From the NCBI GenBank assembly GCA_017640785.1, contig JAEPPZ010000001.1:310001-374000 (forward strand): a DNA stretch of 64,000 nucleotides, given 5' to 3'. Numbering within the stretch: the first letter of the stretch is position 1; the number at the start of each line of letters is the position of its first letter. Shown in pieces: positions 42,575 to 49,914 of the stretch. This stretch comes from Balneola sp. Lineage in GTDB: Bacteria; Bacteroidota; Rhodothermia; Balneolales; Balneolaceae. A program made the position numbers and the translations under genes. Under the pieces are notes generated by a model that saw only the letters and a program-made list of their open reading frames with translations, was not told the origin of the DNA and did not search any database.

Positions 42575-42953
42575 GTTGTACCCCTGTATTCGTATTTAAT
42601 TTCTTCGAATTTAAAATTGGTTGTAAATCAGAAAGTTTGTCTTTTGCCACAAAAGCCAATAAACCGAGTTCATCTGCTTTGCGCCTAAAACTGGGTGTGT
42701 TATAGCTGCTAACCAATATGATTTTTGCATCAGGATCTTTCTTTAGAATTTCTTCCGAAACAGTGAAACCACTTATACTCTTTAATTCTATATCCATCAG
42801 AACAAAATCCGGTTGTTGAGATTCATACTCTAGCATTGCACTTTCACCGGTCTCATATTCTATAATTTGATGCTTTTTTCCCGTAGCTAGTACTACAAAA
42901 TTTTTTATGATTCGACGCATTTCAGCATGGTCATCAACTATCATTATTTTCAT
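42558..42953 (-). CDS. Stand-alone CheY-like receiver (CheY1)
   Basis: A 131-residue single-domain response regulator. D7/D8, phospho-acceptor D54 ([14 protein letters not shown]), S82/S83 and K104 (FVAKDKLSD) are in place; there is no output domain, only a short polar tail. The stop lies 17 bp inside the giant adhesin gene, so the two are co-transcribed and probably translationally coupled. A bipartite operator-like motif stands 120 bp before the ATG. It is a paralogue of CheY2 on its upstream side. It might be a phosphate sink or carry the signal to a protein partner; a direct DNA-binding role is excluded by the missing output domain. Confidence 0.93.
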   Translation of the reverse strand: MKIMIVDDHAEMRRIIKNFVVLATGKKHQIIEYETGESAMLEYESQQPDFVLMDIELKSISGFTVSEEILKKDPDAKIILVSSYNTPSFRRKADELGLLAFVAKDKLSDLQPILNSKKLNTNTGVQHETFN

Positions 42954-43002
42954 TCTATAATCTTTATATTTAAATAAAGCAGCTCTAAAGGCTTTTCTAT
43001 TA

Positions 43003-43014
43003 TATACCCCTTAC
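43003..43014 (-). promoter_or_regulatory. GGGGTATA element shared by two leaders (CheY1/adhesin)
   Basis: On the minus strand GTAAGGGGTATATAATAG, similar to GTAGGGGTATAGTAAC in the leader of the PKD lipoprotein gene. Both lie 70-80 bp downstream of the operator-like motif. It might be part of the promoter or a conserved leader. Confidence 0.35.
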
Positions 43015-43050
43015 AGTACTTAGAGTATAAATTCTCTTATATTTTTTCTA

Positions 43051-43088
43051 TAGGAAGGAGTGCTCAATAATCTAGGTAGAAGTACCTA
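43051..43088 (-). promoter_or_regulatory. Bipartite operator-like motif, copy B (before CheY1 and the adhesin)
   Basis: Palindrome TAGGTA-N4-TACCTA at 43,073-43,088. On the minus strand GATTA and then TTGAGCACTCCTTCC follow. It differs from copy A at only one base over 38 bp although 22.9 kb apart, and it is 120 bp before the CheY1 start. Confidence 0.8.
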
Positions 43089-43139
43089 CAAATTTACCGG
43101 ACTAAGATAAAAACAGGGATATTAGCCCAAGATCAAAAT

Positions 43140-43490
43140 TTAAAATTTTAGATATTCCTTAATTCCTGAAAGATCATCTTTAGAAACAAATCCCAATGCC
43201 CCTATTTTTATTGCATTTTCTCTAGCAAAACGTGCGTCATTGCCGGTCACTATAACAATTTTAGCTTTACTATCCTGTTTTAAGATTAGCTTTGTAGCCT
43301 CAAAACCACTCATTGTACCCATCTCAATATCCATGAGTATAAAGTCTGGTTTAAATGTCATATAATTTGATACAGCATCTTCTCCGTTATCGAATTCAAT
43401 GCATTCGATAGCTTCTTTACAAGAAAAAAGAACTATAGTTTTTACTAGCTTTCGCATTGAAGCATGGTCATCAACAATCATTACTTTCAT
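43140..43490 (-). CDS. Stand-alone CheY-like receiver (CheY2)
   Basis: From the chosen start, a 116-residue single-domain response regulator with the acidic pair in MIVDDHASMRK, the phospho-acceptor Asp in DFILMDIEMGTMSG, a switch Thr in VIVTGND and the conserved Lys in FVSKDDLSG. The frame is open four codons further to a TTG, but the ATG giving MKVMIVDDH aligns with CheY1 (MKIMIVDDH) and is preferred. It stands between the LuxR-type regulator gene and CheY1 and has its own operator-like motif (copy D) 118 bp before the start, so it may be transcribed separately. No output domain. Confidence 0.92.
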   Translation of the reverse strand: MKVMIVDDHASMRKLVKTIVLFSCKEAIECIEFDNGEDAVSNYMTFKPDFILMDIEMGTMSGFEATKLILKQDSKAKIVIVTGNDARFARENAIKIGALGFVSKDDLSGIKEYLKF

Positions 43491-43585
43491 TACCCAGGAC
43501 AAATTTTTTATTATCGATTCTTTCTTTAAGTCAAAAGATTCAGACTTTAAGCTTGAAAATTGCCCTGTTTAGAATCAAGTAGCAA

Positions 43586-43623
43586 TGGGACATAGTACCC
43601 AGATTGGTAGGTAAGAATACCTA
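43586..43623 (-). promoter_or_regulatory. Bipartite operator-like motif, copy D (before CheY2)
   Basis: Palindrome TAGGTA-N4-TACCTA at 43,608-43,623 (N4 = AGAA). On the minus strand CTGGGTACT stands where copies A-C have TTGAGCACT, i.e. the second box is diverged but in register. It lies 118 bp before the chosen CheY2 start. Confidence 0.65.
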
Positions 43624-43645
43624 TATAGTAATAAGAAATTTTTGA

Positions 43646-44296
43646 CTACATTTTATTTGATACTTCCATCGCATATTTAAGAAGTGCATGTGTACCACTT
43701 AAATCCAATTTAGTGCAAATATTACTTCGATGATTTTGAACTGTTTTGATACTGATATTTAGTTCTTCTGCGATCTCTTGACTTGTCATCATTTCTGCAA
43801 CTAATTTTAAAATCTTTTTTTCAGACACCGTTAATAAATGCAAACCTCTTTTGTCTGTTGCCGAGAGAGTTGATTTATTATTTCGACGAATTAAATATCC
43901 TGAAAGTGAAGGGCTAAGATAATAATTACCTTTTAGTACGGTTTCTATACAATTTACAATTTCATTAACGGTATTTTCTTTTAAAACATATCCTTTTACT
44001 CCAATATCCATCGCTTTATTGAACATTGTTTCATCATTTAGCATAGTCAGAAAAATCAGATCAATAGCCAGACCTTGGTATTTAACTTTTTCTGCTACTT
44101 CAAAACCACTAATTTCAGGCATTTCAATATCAAGGATAGCAATTTCGGGTTTTTCAGATTGAATTAATGAGAGAGCTTGTTTACCATTTTCTGCTTCTAT
44201 TATTTCAAGTTCGGAATTATTTACTAGTACTTGTACTAACCCATTTCTAATTAAAGAATGATCATCTGCTAATAAAATTTTAGTCTTTTTGTTCAT
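43646..44296 (-). CDS. NarL/LuxR-type response regulator
   Basis: A 216-residue response regulator: receiver (about 1-122) with D11/D12, phospho-acceptor D56 (EIAILDIEMPEISG), T84 and the conserved Lys in GYVLKENTV; LuxR-type HTH (about 150-212) with LLTVSEKKILKLVAEMM and the recognition-helix region SIKTVQNHRSNICTKLDL. It starts 1 bp after the stop of the propeller kinase gene, so the pair is translationally coupled. As the only DNA-binding regulator in the 42-53 kb locus it is the natural candidate to bind the TAGGTA-N4-TACCTA motif, since NarL-type dimers prefer short inverted repeats. That link is inference. Confidence 0.95.
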   Translation of the reverse strand: MNKKTKILLADDHSLIRNGLVQVLVNNSELEIIEAENGKQALSLIQSEKPEIAILDIEMPEISGFEVAEKVKYQGLAIDLIFLTMLNDETMFNKAMDIGVKGYVLKENTVNEIVNCIETVLKGNYYLSPSLSGYLIRRNNKSTLSATDKRGLHLLTVSEKKILKLVAEMMTSQEIAEELNISIKTVQNHRSNICTKLDLSGTHALLKYAMEVSNKM

Positions 44297-44297
44297 A

Positions 44298-47288
44298 CTA
44301 TATAACTGGTATCTCTATCTTTATTGTTGTCCCTTCCATTAACCGAGACTGGATGTCTAATGTCCCTTTCAAGGTTTCGATTCGCTCTTTCATGCCTAGG
44401 AAACCCAAACTAGAAATTTCTTTTTGTTTTTCAACAAACCCTTTTCCATCGTCCCAGATAATTACGTTAACAAAATTTGTCCTTTTTTTCACGAAAACAG
44501 TAGCCTCTGAAGCATTTGAATGTTTTAAAATATTATTTGTTGCTTCTTGTATAACTCTATAAAAATTAATTTCTTTATCTTTATCGATAGTGTTATCTAT
44601 GTTATCCACATGATAACTCCATTCTATCTGAGTTGAATTTTGTAACTGTTCCGCTAAGTTATTCAAAGCTTCTGTTAATCCAAACCTTTCTAAATGTACA
44701 GGCCGGAGAGCATGCGAAATATTTCGAACATCCTGAATTGAGTTTTCTGCACTATTCTTGATATGCAGAAGTTCTTCAGAAATTTTTATGGGATCATTCA
44801 CTTGATTTTTTGCTAACTCAACACGGTTTTTAATTACTAAAATCTGTTGACCTAATCCATCATGCAGTTCAGACGCTATTCGCCTTCTCTCTGATTCCTG
44901 TGATTCTATTAATTGCTCTGTGAATCTTTTTTGCCGCTCATTTTCACTCGTTAGGTTTTCGACTCTGCGGTAATAAACAAAACCAACTGCTCCAATAATC
45001 AGTAAACTAATCAAAGAATAAAACCAACCCGTATTCCAGAAAGGAGGAGTTACCGTAATATTCAATGAAGCTCCTTCATTATTCCAAGCACCATCGCTAT
45101 TAGCAGCTATTACTTGAAAAATATACTCACCTGGAGGAATTTTTGAAAACACAGCCTGTCTTCTGTTACCTGCATTTACCCAGTTATCATTTAATCCTTT
45201 CATTCGGTAACGGAATTGAATTTTTTGCGGGTCACTAAAATGTACAGCAGTGTAAGAAAGTTCCAAAAAAGCATCATTATAAGCCAATTTCAGCTCATTA
45301 ATTGATGCTGTATCTCCCGCATTTGTCTTAATATTTTCGATATAAACGGGTGGAGAAAGATCATTATTTGTAACTTCTACTGCATGCACAACGGCTACTC
45401 CATCCATCGTTGGGAAATAAATATCGCCTTCGGAATCAGTAAATGTACTTGGTGCAAATCCACCATTGGTTTCAGCAGAATTCATTCCATCTTTTAAACC
45501 GTAAGAATTCGGAGAAACAAATTCAATTTCACCTTCTAAAAATCGATTTAGATCCGTTCTTTTTACTCTTGAAATCCCACGATTGCTCCCCATCCAAAAA
45601 TTCCCCTCTTTATCTTGTACAATGTGGGATATTATATCGTCAAACAGTCCATCCTTTGAAGTAATTTGTTTAATTTCGTCTTCTATAATTCTAAACAAAC
45701 CATTCCCATAAGTTCCAACCCAGATTGCTCCGTCCTCGTCTTTATGAATAGCTCTTATTTCGGGCTGGAGTAAAGTAGCAGTAGAAGCTACTGGCTCTAT
45801 CAGCTTGATCTTAGAAATAGTTCCATTTTTATAGGTATTGAGACCACCTTTGGTACCCAACCAAAACAAACCGTCGTCATCTTCATAAAAACTTCGAATA
45901 TCACCGTAGTACAAACCGTCTTTCTCAGAAATAATGGTAAAAGATTTTCCATCGTAAACAAACATTCCTTCCCCTGTTCCAATCCAGATATTTCCTTCCG
46001 AATCTTCTTGTATGAAGTACACCCCATATCCGGTTAGGCCATCCTCATCCTCAAAAAACCTTCCGGGTTCATCTATTGAGGTTGTCATGTATGGTTTTCC
46101 GCCACCCACCCAAATTCTTCCCCTAGAATCTTCAAAAACAGACCAGTAACACCCTTTTTCCAAATATTTATGGATCCTGGACTCTTTTAACTGTCCGTCT
46201 TTCCATTCAAAAATTCCATCACAGTTAGTTGAGAAGAGCGCCGTTCCATTCTTTAGTTGAGTAATTGAAAGCATTTTTCCATTAAAAAGACCATGATCAC
46301 CATCTATCATAGAAATCATTGATTTCTTAAAACGATACAATCCATCCCCACCAGTCCCAATCCAAAAATTATCTTCATTATCCTGAATTATACTTTTAAT
46401 TCGCTTTCCTTTACGATCTTTGAATGGATAGAATGGAATAAATTCATCCTCAATCCGAACCGAAGCTCCATTTACAGAAAGTGCAAATTGTGATCCATTA
46501 TTCCCAAATTTTAGAGATAGAAAGTAATTCTCAGGAAGTGGTCTCAATTTAAATTCAGGTTTTTCTGAATCAAGCCTAAGCTCAATTACTCCTTCAAAGC
46601 TTGAACCTATCAGTAGCTCATTTTTGTCAAATGGATTATGATACACTCCAATAATATTCGATTCCAACCCATCCAGTTCATCATATACCGTAACTACAGA
46701 ACCATCTACAATACTTAGTAGTGACCTCTTAATTCCGAACCAAATACCGCCCGGCTCATTTAACGCCTTTGATCGAAGGATTTGATTTTCAGATATAGTA
46801 ACCTGATTAAATTTTTCTCCATTAAACAGGTAGATATTATTGAATGCCAGCAACCAAATTCGCCCTTCATTATCCTCAAATAAATCCAATACATTGGATA
46901 GATCTCCCGAAAGATGAAAAGAAGTAGCTTCGCCATCTTTATATCGCACTAAATAACTATCTGCAAGTTCCGGGTTCATCCATATACTTCCATCACTGGC
47001 TGCAAAAATTGACAGTAGTCGGTCTGAAATCATTCCGGGAGTATTTGCTCGATTGAACGTTGTAAAAGAGTTTCCATCAAAACGAACTAATCCCCCAAAA
47101 GTAGCCAACCATATATATCCATCTTTGGTTTGGATAATATCATTTACTGAACTTTGAGGAAGCCCATCTTCCATACCAAAATGAGTAACTACAAAATCTT
47201 CCGCATTAGGAATTTGAGCGAATAACAAACACGAATAGCCTGTGTAAAGAAATAAGAGTATTGAAAATTTCAAAAATTGAGCTCGCAC
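44298..47288 (-). CDS. Reg_prop / Y_Y_Y sensor histidine kinase, paralogue 1
   Basis: A 996-residue kinase: signal peptide, then EDFVVTHFGMEDGLPQSSVND, about 14 propeller repeats (ED..G.IW.GT..G) up to residue ~640, a Y_Y_Y domain (FRYRMKGLNDNW...YIFQVIAANSDGAW), one transmembrane helix (WFYSLISLLIIGAVGFVYY), coiled coil, HisKA_3 with H809 in ASELHDGLGQQ, and the ATPase with N-box QEATNNILKHS and WDDGKGF. The start codon is GTG, with an in-frame stop 12 bp upstream. It is a close paralogue of the kinase at 49.9-52.9 kb and forms a coupled pair with the LuxR-type regulator. The ligand is unknown. Confidence 0.94.
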   Translation of the reverse strand: MRAQFLKFSILLFLYTGYSCLLFAQIPNAEDFVVTHFGMEDGLPQSSVNDIIQTKDGYIWLATFGGLVRFDGNSFTTFNRANTPGMISDRLLSIFAASDGSIWMNPELADSYLVRYKDGEATSFHLSGDLSNVLDLFEDNEGRIWLLAFNNIYLFNGEKFNQVTISENQILRSKALNEPGGIWFGIKRSLLSIVDGSVVTVYDELDGLESNIIGVYHNPFDKNELLIGSSFEGVIELRLDSEKPEFKLRPLPENYFLSLKFGNNGSQFALSVNGASVRIEDEFIPFYPFKDRKGKRIKSIIQDNEDNFWIGTGGDGLYRFKKSMISMIDGDHGLFNGKMLSITQLKNGTALFSTNCDGIFEWKDGQLKESRIHKYLEKGCYWSVFEDSRGRIWVGGGKPYMTTSIDEPGRFFEDEDGLTGYGVYFIQEDSEGNIWIGTGEGMFVYDGKSFTIISEKDGLYYGDIRSFYEDDDGLFWLGTKGGLNTYKNGTISKIKLIEPVASTATLLQPEIRAIHKDEDGAIWVGTYGNGLFRIIEDEIKQITSKDGLFDDIISHIVQDKEGNFWMGSNRGISRVKRTDLNRFLEGEIEFVSPNSYGLKDGMNSAETNGGFAPSTFTDSEGDIYFPTMDGVAVVHAVEVTNNDLSPPVYIENIKTNAGDTASINELKLAYNDAFLELSYTAVHFSDPQKIQFRYRMKGLNDNWVNAGNRRQAVFSKIPPGEYIFQVIAANSDGAWNNEGASLNITVTPPFWNTGWFYSLISLLIIGAVGFVYYRRVENLTSENERQKRFTEQLIESQESERRRIASELHDGLGQQILVIKNRVELAKNQVNDPIKISEELLHIKNSAENSIQDVRNISHALRPVHLERFGLTEALNNLAEQLQNSTQIEWSYHVDNIDNTIDKDKEINFYRVIQEATNNILKHSNASEATVFVKKRTNFVNVIIWDDGKGFVEKQKEISSLGFLGMKERIETLKGTLDIQSRLMEGTTIKIEIPVI

Positions 47289-47313
47289 TAAAAATATATT
47301 TTAAAAACCAGTG

Positions 47314-47339
47314 ATGTGATCATTATAAACAAATCACAT
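47314..47339. promoter_or_regulatory. ATGTGAT / ATCACAT inverted repeat before the kinase-regulator pair
   Basis: 7-bp perfect inverted repeat with a 12-nt spacer, 26 bp before the GTG start. It could be an operator or part of a leader hairpin; the spacer is too long for a CRP site (TGTGA-N6-TCACA). Confidence 0.4.
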
Positions 47340-47350
47340 TAATAAAAATA

Positions 47351-47388
47351 AGAAAAGAGACATCCGAATACTCGAACATCTCTTTTCT
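47351..47388 (-). terminator. Terminator of the PKD lipoprotein gene
   Basis: Perfect 10-bp stem AGAAAAGAGA / TCTCTTTTCT with an 18-nt loop, then TTATTTTTATT on the minus strand. It separates this gene from the kinase-regulator pair. Confidence 0.8.
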
Positions 47389-47413
47389 CCAACAATCAAT
47401 ATCTCAGATTAAG

Positions 47414-49654
47414 CTACTTAGTGCGTCCCTGGCTTTTAGCCACACTTACCTGGAAACTATCTGTTGAACTGTTTCCTGCCACATCTCCTGTAGTCATGGT
47501 AATTGTATACGTTCTGCCACTGTTTCCTTTACCGCTTCTTTCTGCGCGAACATACACGTCAAAAGAGCCGTCGAAGTTGGTTCTGATCTCATAATCTGAG
47601 TCTGTATTTCCATCGCCTTTGCCGTTAGCTGCTTCGCTGCTGGAAACTTCCACTTGTACACTCGTGATTCCATCAACAATATCAGAAGCCGTAATTCCTG
47701 TTGCTACCAATACCATTTTATGATTCGGTGGCCAAAGACTATTCGTTTCCTGGTTGAATGAAATTACAGGGGCAGTAGTATCAGTAATAGTTACCGTTAC
47801 CTGATCTGAATCTGTTGCTCCCTGCTCATCTGTTACAGTCATTGTAAAGGTATGTGTACCTACGGCAAGATCAACGGAAGTAGAAGCTCCGCTAGCACCA
47901 TTCGACCATGAATATGTAAGCGCGTCGCCATCCGCATCCGTTGCTGAACCGTTTAGCGTAACAGTAGTAGTAGCTCCTGTTGCTTCTAAGGTTTGATCAG
48001 CGCCGGCATCTGCTACTGGAATTGTATTTACAACAGTAACGCTTACCTCATCAGAGTCAGATTCTTCCCCATCAGAAACGGTTAAGGTAAAAGTATAACT
48101 ACCATCTGCTAGGTTTGTACTGAAGGACGCATCTGTAGATACTACGGAACCATTAAGTGTCCATGAGTAACTTAACGCGTCACCATCAGCGTCCGAAGAA
48201 CCGGAACCATCCAGAGTAACAGAAGTGGTTTGTCCGGTGGCATCCAAAGTTTGGTCAGCACCAGCATCTGCTACCGGAGCAGTGTTTGTGTCGATTGGAG
48301 GAGGAGTTCCACCAAATTCTTCTGTGGTTTCCAATCTGAATTTACCACCGGCAAGTCCCCCACCGTCAAAAATTACGAACGAAAGTTGATGTGTACCGTC
48401 TAAAGTTACGCCATACTCACCCGGTGAACTTGTAGCCCCTTGATATCCAACTAAACGAGGATTGTCACCATTTTCATCAGCAAGATAAACCCATGAACAG
48501 TTATCGGCTAAAAGTTGAATTACAAATTCTCCATTTCCTGATACTTGTGTCTCATATCTACTCCAGTTGTGACCACCAGGTCCTTCTGAATTCATACTGT
48601 TATATGAGTTGATCCATGCAGCATCAAATGTCGCATTGTCCCAAGGATGTGGTTGCCCATTATCCTGAGTTACTTCAAACGCATTATGTGGATTTACCCA
48701 ATTTGCAGTAAGCCCGAAGTCGTTTGACTGATAACATACTGTAGAAGTCCAACCACGATCTTCGGAAGCCGGGAAAATAGGGTCATATGTTTGAATGGAA
48801 GAACTGCTAACGTATACATTATTAACAGGTTCGGTGCTTTCAACATTAGCTCTTACTTCACTAATTGTAACATTACCACCACTGGCTACATTACCACTAT
48901 TACCCATTGTAACAATTATACCATCTATATCTGCGAGATCTGCTTCTGTTATACCAGAAAAACCGGATGCTGAAATAGTTAAAGTAAATGGAGTAGCTTG
49001 AAAAGGAATTTCAAATTCTCTGTATAAGAAATTATTTCCTGTTCCTGATGAAAGGTAAATACCTGCAAACCACTTCGATCCACCTTGCATATCAGAAAAG
49101 TCTATTTCAAAACTTGTAAGACCTGATAAATCGTAATTTAATTGGTGTGTTGTAGGATCACATGTTACTTCACCCCAAACTATACTTCTTTTTTGACCGC
49201 TCAATATCGGATCTGAACAACTTCCGTACCTTAAGTCAATTAAAGATGAGTGAGTAGATGAACCACTGTAAGCCGCAACCATTTCACCCGGCGATGAACC
49301 TGTAACAGATAAATCAACATTCCCTGGTGAATTTTCTGATCCTGCTAATTCTCTTCTGTTTCCTATTGGACCGGCACCTTCATACAAATCACGACCGGTT
49401 CTTGTACTTGCAGAAAATCCAGTAAGTGTTCCAACGGATTGAGCACCCTTATCAAAAGAATCAATAATTATCGAACTGCTCTGTGAGTTTGCTTTGGGTT
49501 TACCTTTTACTATAGAAATCTTTTCTTCCGCTGTCGGTTCGTCATTGTTATCGATTCCTGACAATGAAGAATCTTTACATGACATAAAAAGAAGTCCTGT
49601 AAACAGCACTATACTCAAAAGTGCCTTTGTTTTAAAAATTTTTGCGTAATTCAT
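47414..49654 (-). CDS. Surface/periplasmic lipoprotein with two PKD domains
   Basis: A 746-residue lipoprotein (LLFMSC lipobox, C26). After a polar linker come a beta-rich domain (about 45-280) with four Cys, a second domain (about 280-450; GWTSTVCYQSNDFG, NNCSWVYLAD-like phrases) that has a galactose-binding/jelly-roll look, two PKD domains (SDADGDALSYSW, TDADGDALTYSW; about 460-620) and a terminal Ig-like domain beginning TTAPVISFNQ with WPPNHKMV. No T9SS sorting domain, so delivery must be by the lipoprotein pathway. PKD domains often support binding of polysaccharide or surface structures. The promoter region holds operator-like motif copy C, 130 bp before the ATG. It is flanked by two paralogous propeller kinases. 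Confidence 0.85.
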   Translation of the reverse strand: MNYAKIFKTKALLSIVLFTGLLFMSCKDSSLSGIDNNDEPTAEEKISIVKGKPKANSQSSSIIIDSFDKGAQSVGTLTGFSASTRTGRDLYEGAGPIGNRRELAGSENSPGNVDLSVTGSSPGEMVAAYSGSSTHSSLIDLRYGSCSDPILSGQKRSIVWGEVTCDPTTHQLNYDLSGLTSFEIDFSDMQGGSKWFAGIYLSSGTGNNFLYREFEIPFQATPFTLTISASGFSGITEADLADIDGIIVTMGNSGNVASGGNVTISEVRANVESTEPVNNVYVSSSSIQTYDPIFPASEDRGWTSTVCYQSNDFGLTANWVNPHNAFEVTQDNGQPHPWDNATFDAAWINSYNSMNSEGPGGHNWSRYETQVSGNGEFVIQLLADNCSWVYLADENGDNPRLVGYQGATSSPGEYGVTLDGTHQLSFVIFDGGGLAGGKFRLETTEEFGGTPPPIDTNTAPVADAGADQTLDATGQTTSVTLDGSGSSDADGDALSYSWTLNGSVVSTDASFSTNLADGSYTFTLTVSDGEESDSDEVSVTVVNTIPVADAGADQTLEATGATTTVTLNGSATDADGDALTYSWSNGASGASTSVDLAVGTHTFTMTVTDEQGATDSDQVTVTITDTTAPVISFNQETNSLWPPNHKMVLVATGITASDIVDGITSVQVEVSSSEAANGKGDGNTDSDYEIRTNFDGSFDVYVRAERSGKGNSGRTYTITMTTGDVAGNSSTDSFQVSVAKSQGRTK

Positions 49655-49690
49655 GATGTACCTATTTATTAAATTTTTGAAAAACTTTGA

Positions 49691-49720
49691 ATCGAAGTGT
49701 TACTATACCCCTACTTCGAT
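49691..49720 (-). promoter_or_regulatory. Leader hairpin before the PKD lipoprotein gene
   Basis: ATCGAAGT / ACTTCGAT, perfect 8-bp stem with a 14-nt loop that contains the GGGGTATA element (minus strand). It lies 37-66 bp before the ATG and may act in the leader mRNA or overlap the promoter. Confidence 0.45.
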
Positions 49721-49761
49721 GTGCTTTTATTTAAAATTGTCTTTACTAAGTAATTTTACAA

Positions 49762-49799
49762 TGAGAAGAAGTGCTCAATTTAATAGGCATAACTACCTA
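49762..49799 (-). promoter_or_regulatory. Bipartite operator-like motif, copy C (before the PKD lipoprotein)
   Basis: TAGGCA-N4-TACCTA at 49,784-49,799 (one half-site base differs). On the minus strand TTAAA and then TTGAGCACTTCTTC follow, matching copies A and B. It lies 130 bp before the start codon. Confidence 0.75.
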
Positions 49800-49914
49800 T
49801 ACCATGAAGGCTTTAATACGGTTTATTAATGAAGAGACTATTCCTGATACAAAAATAGGGAAATTCAGGCAAGGGCATGTTCCCTTACAAACCAAATTAT
49901 GAACACACTAGAAG

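Noticed and set aside
43491-43502. Upstream TTG start for CheY2
   Set aside because: The ATG four codons downstream aligns exactly with the start of its paralogue CheY1.
47314-47339. CRP/FNR-like site TGTGA...TCACA
   Set aside because: The half-sites are 14 bp apart instead of 6, so CRP or FNR could not bind it in the usual way.
49871-49886. AAGGG/CCCTT hairpin as terminator of the second propeller kinase gene
   Set aside because: Only five base pairs and no T-run on the minus strand; too weak to call.
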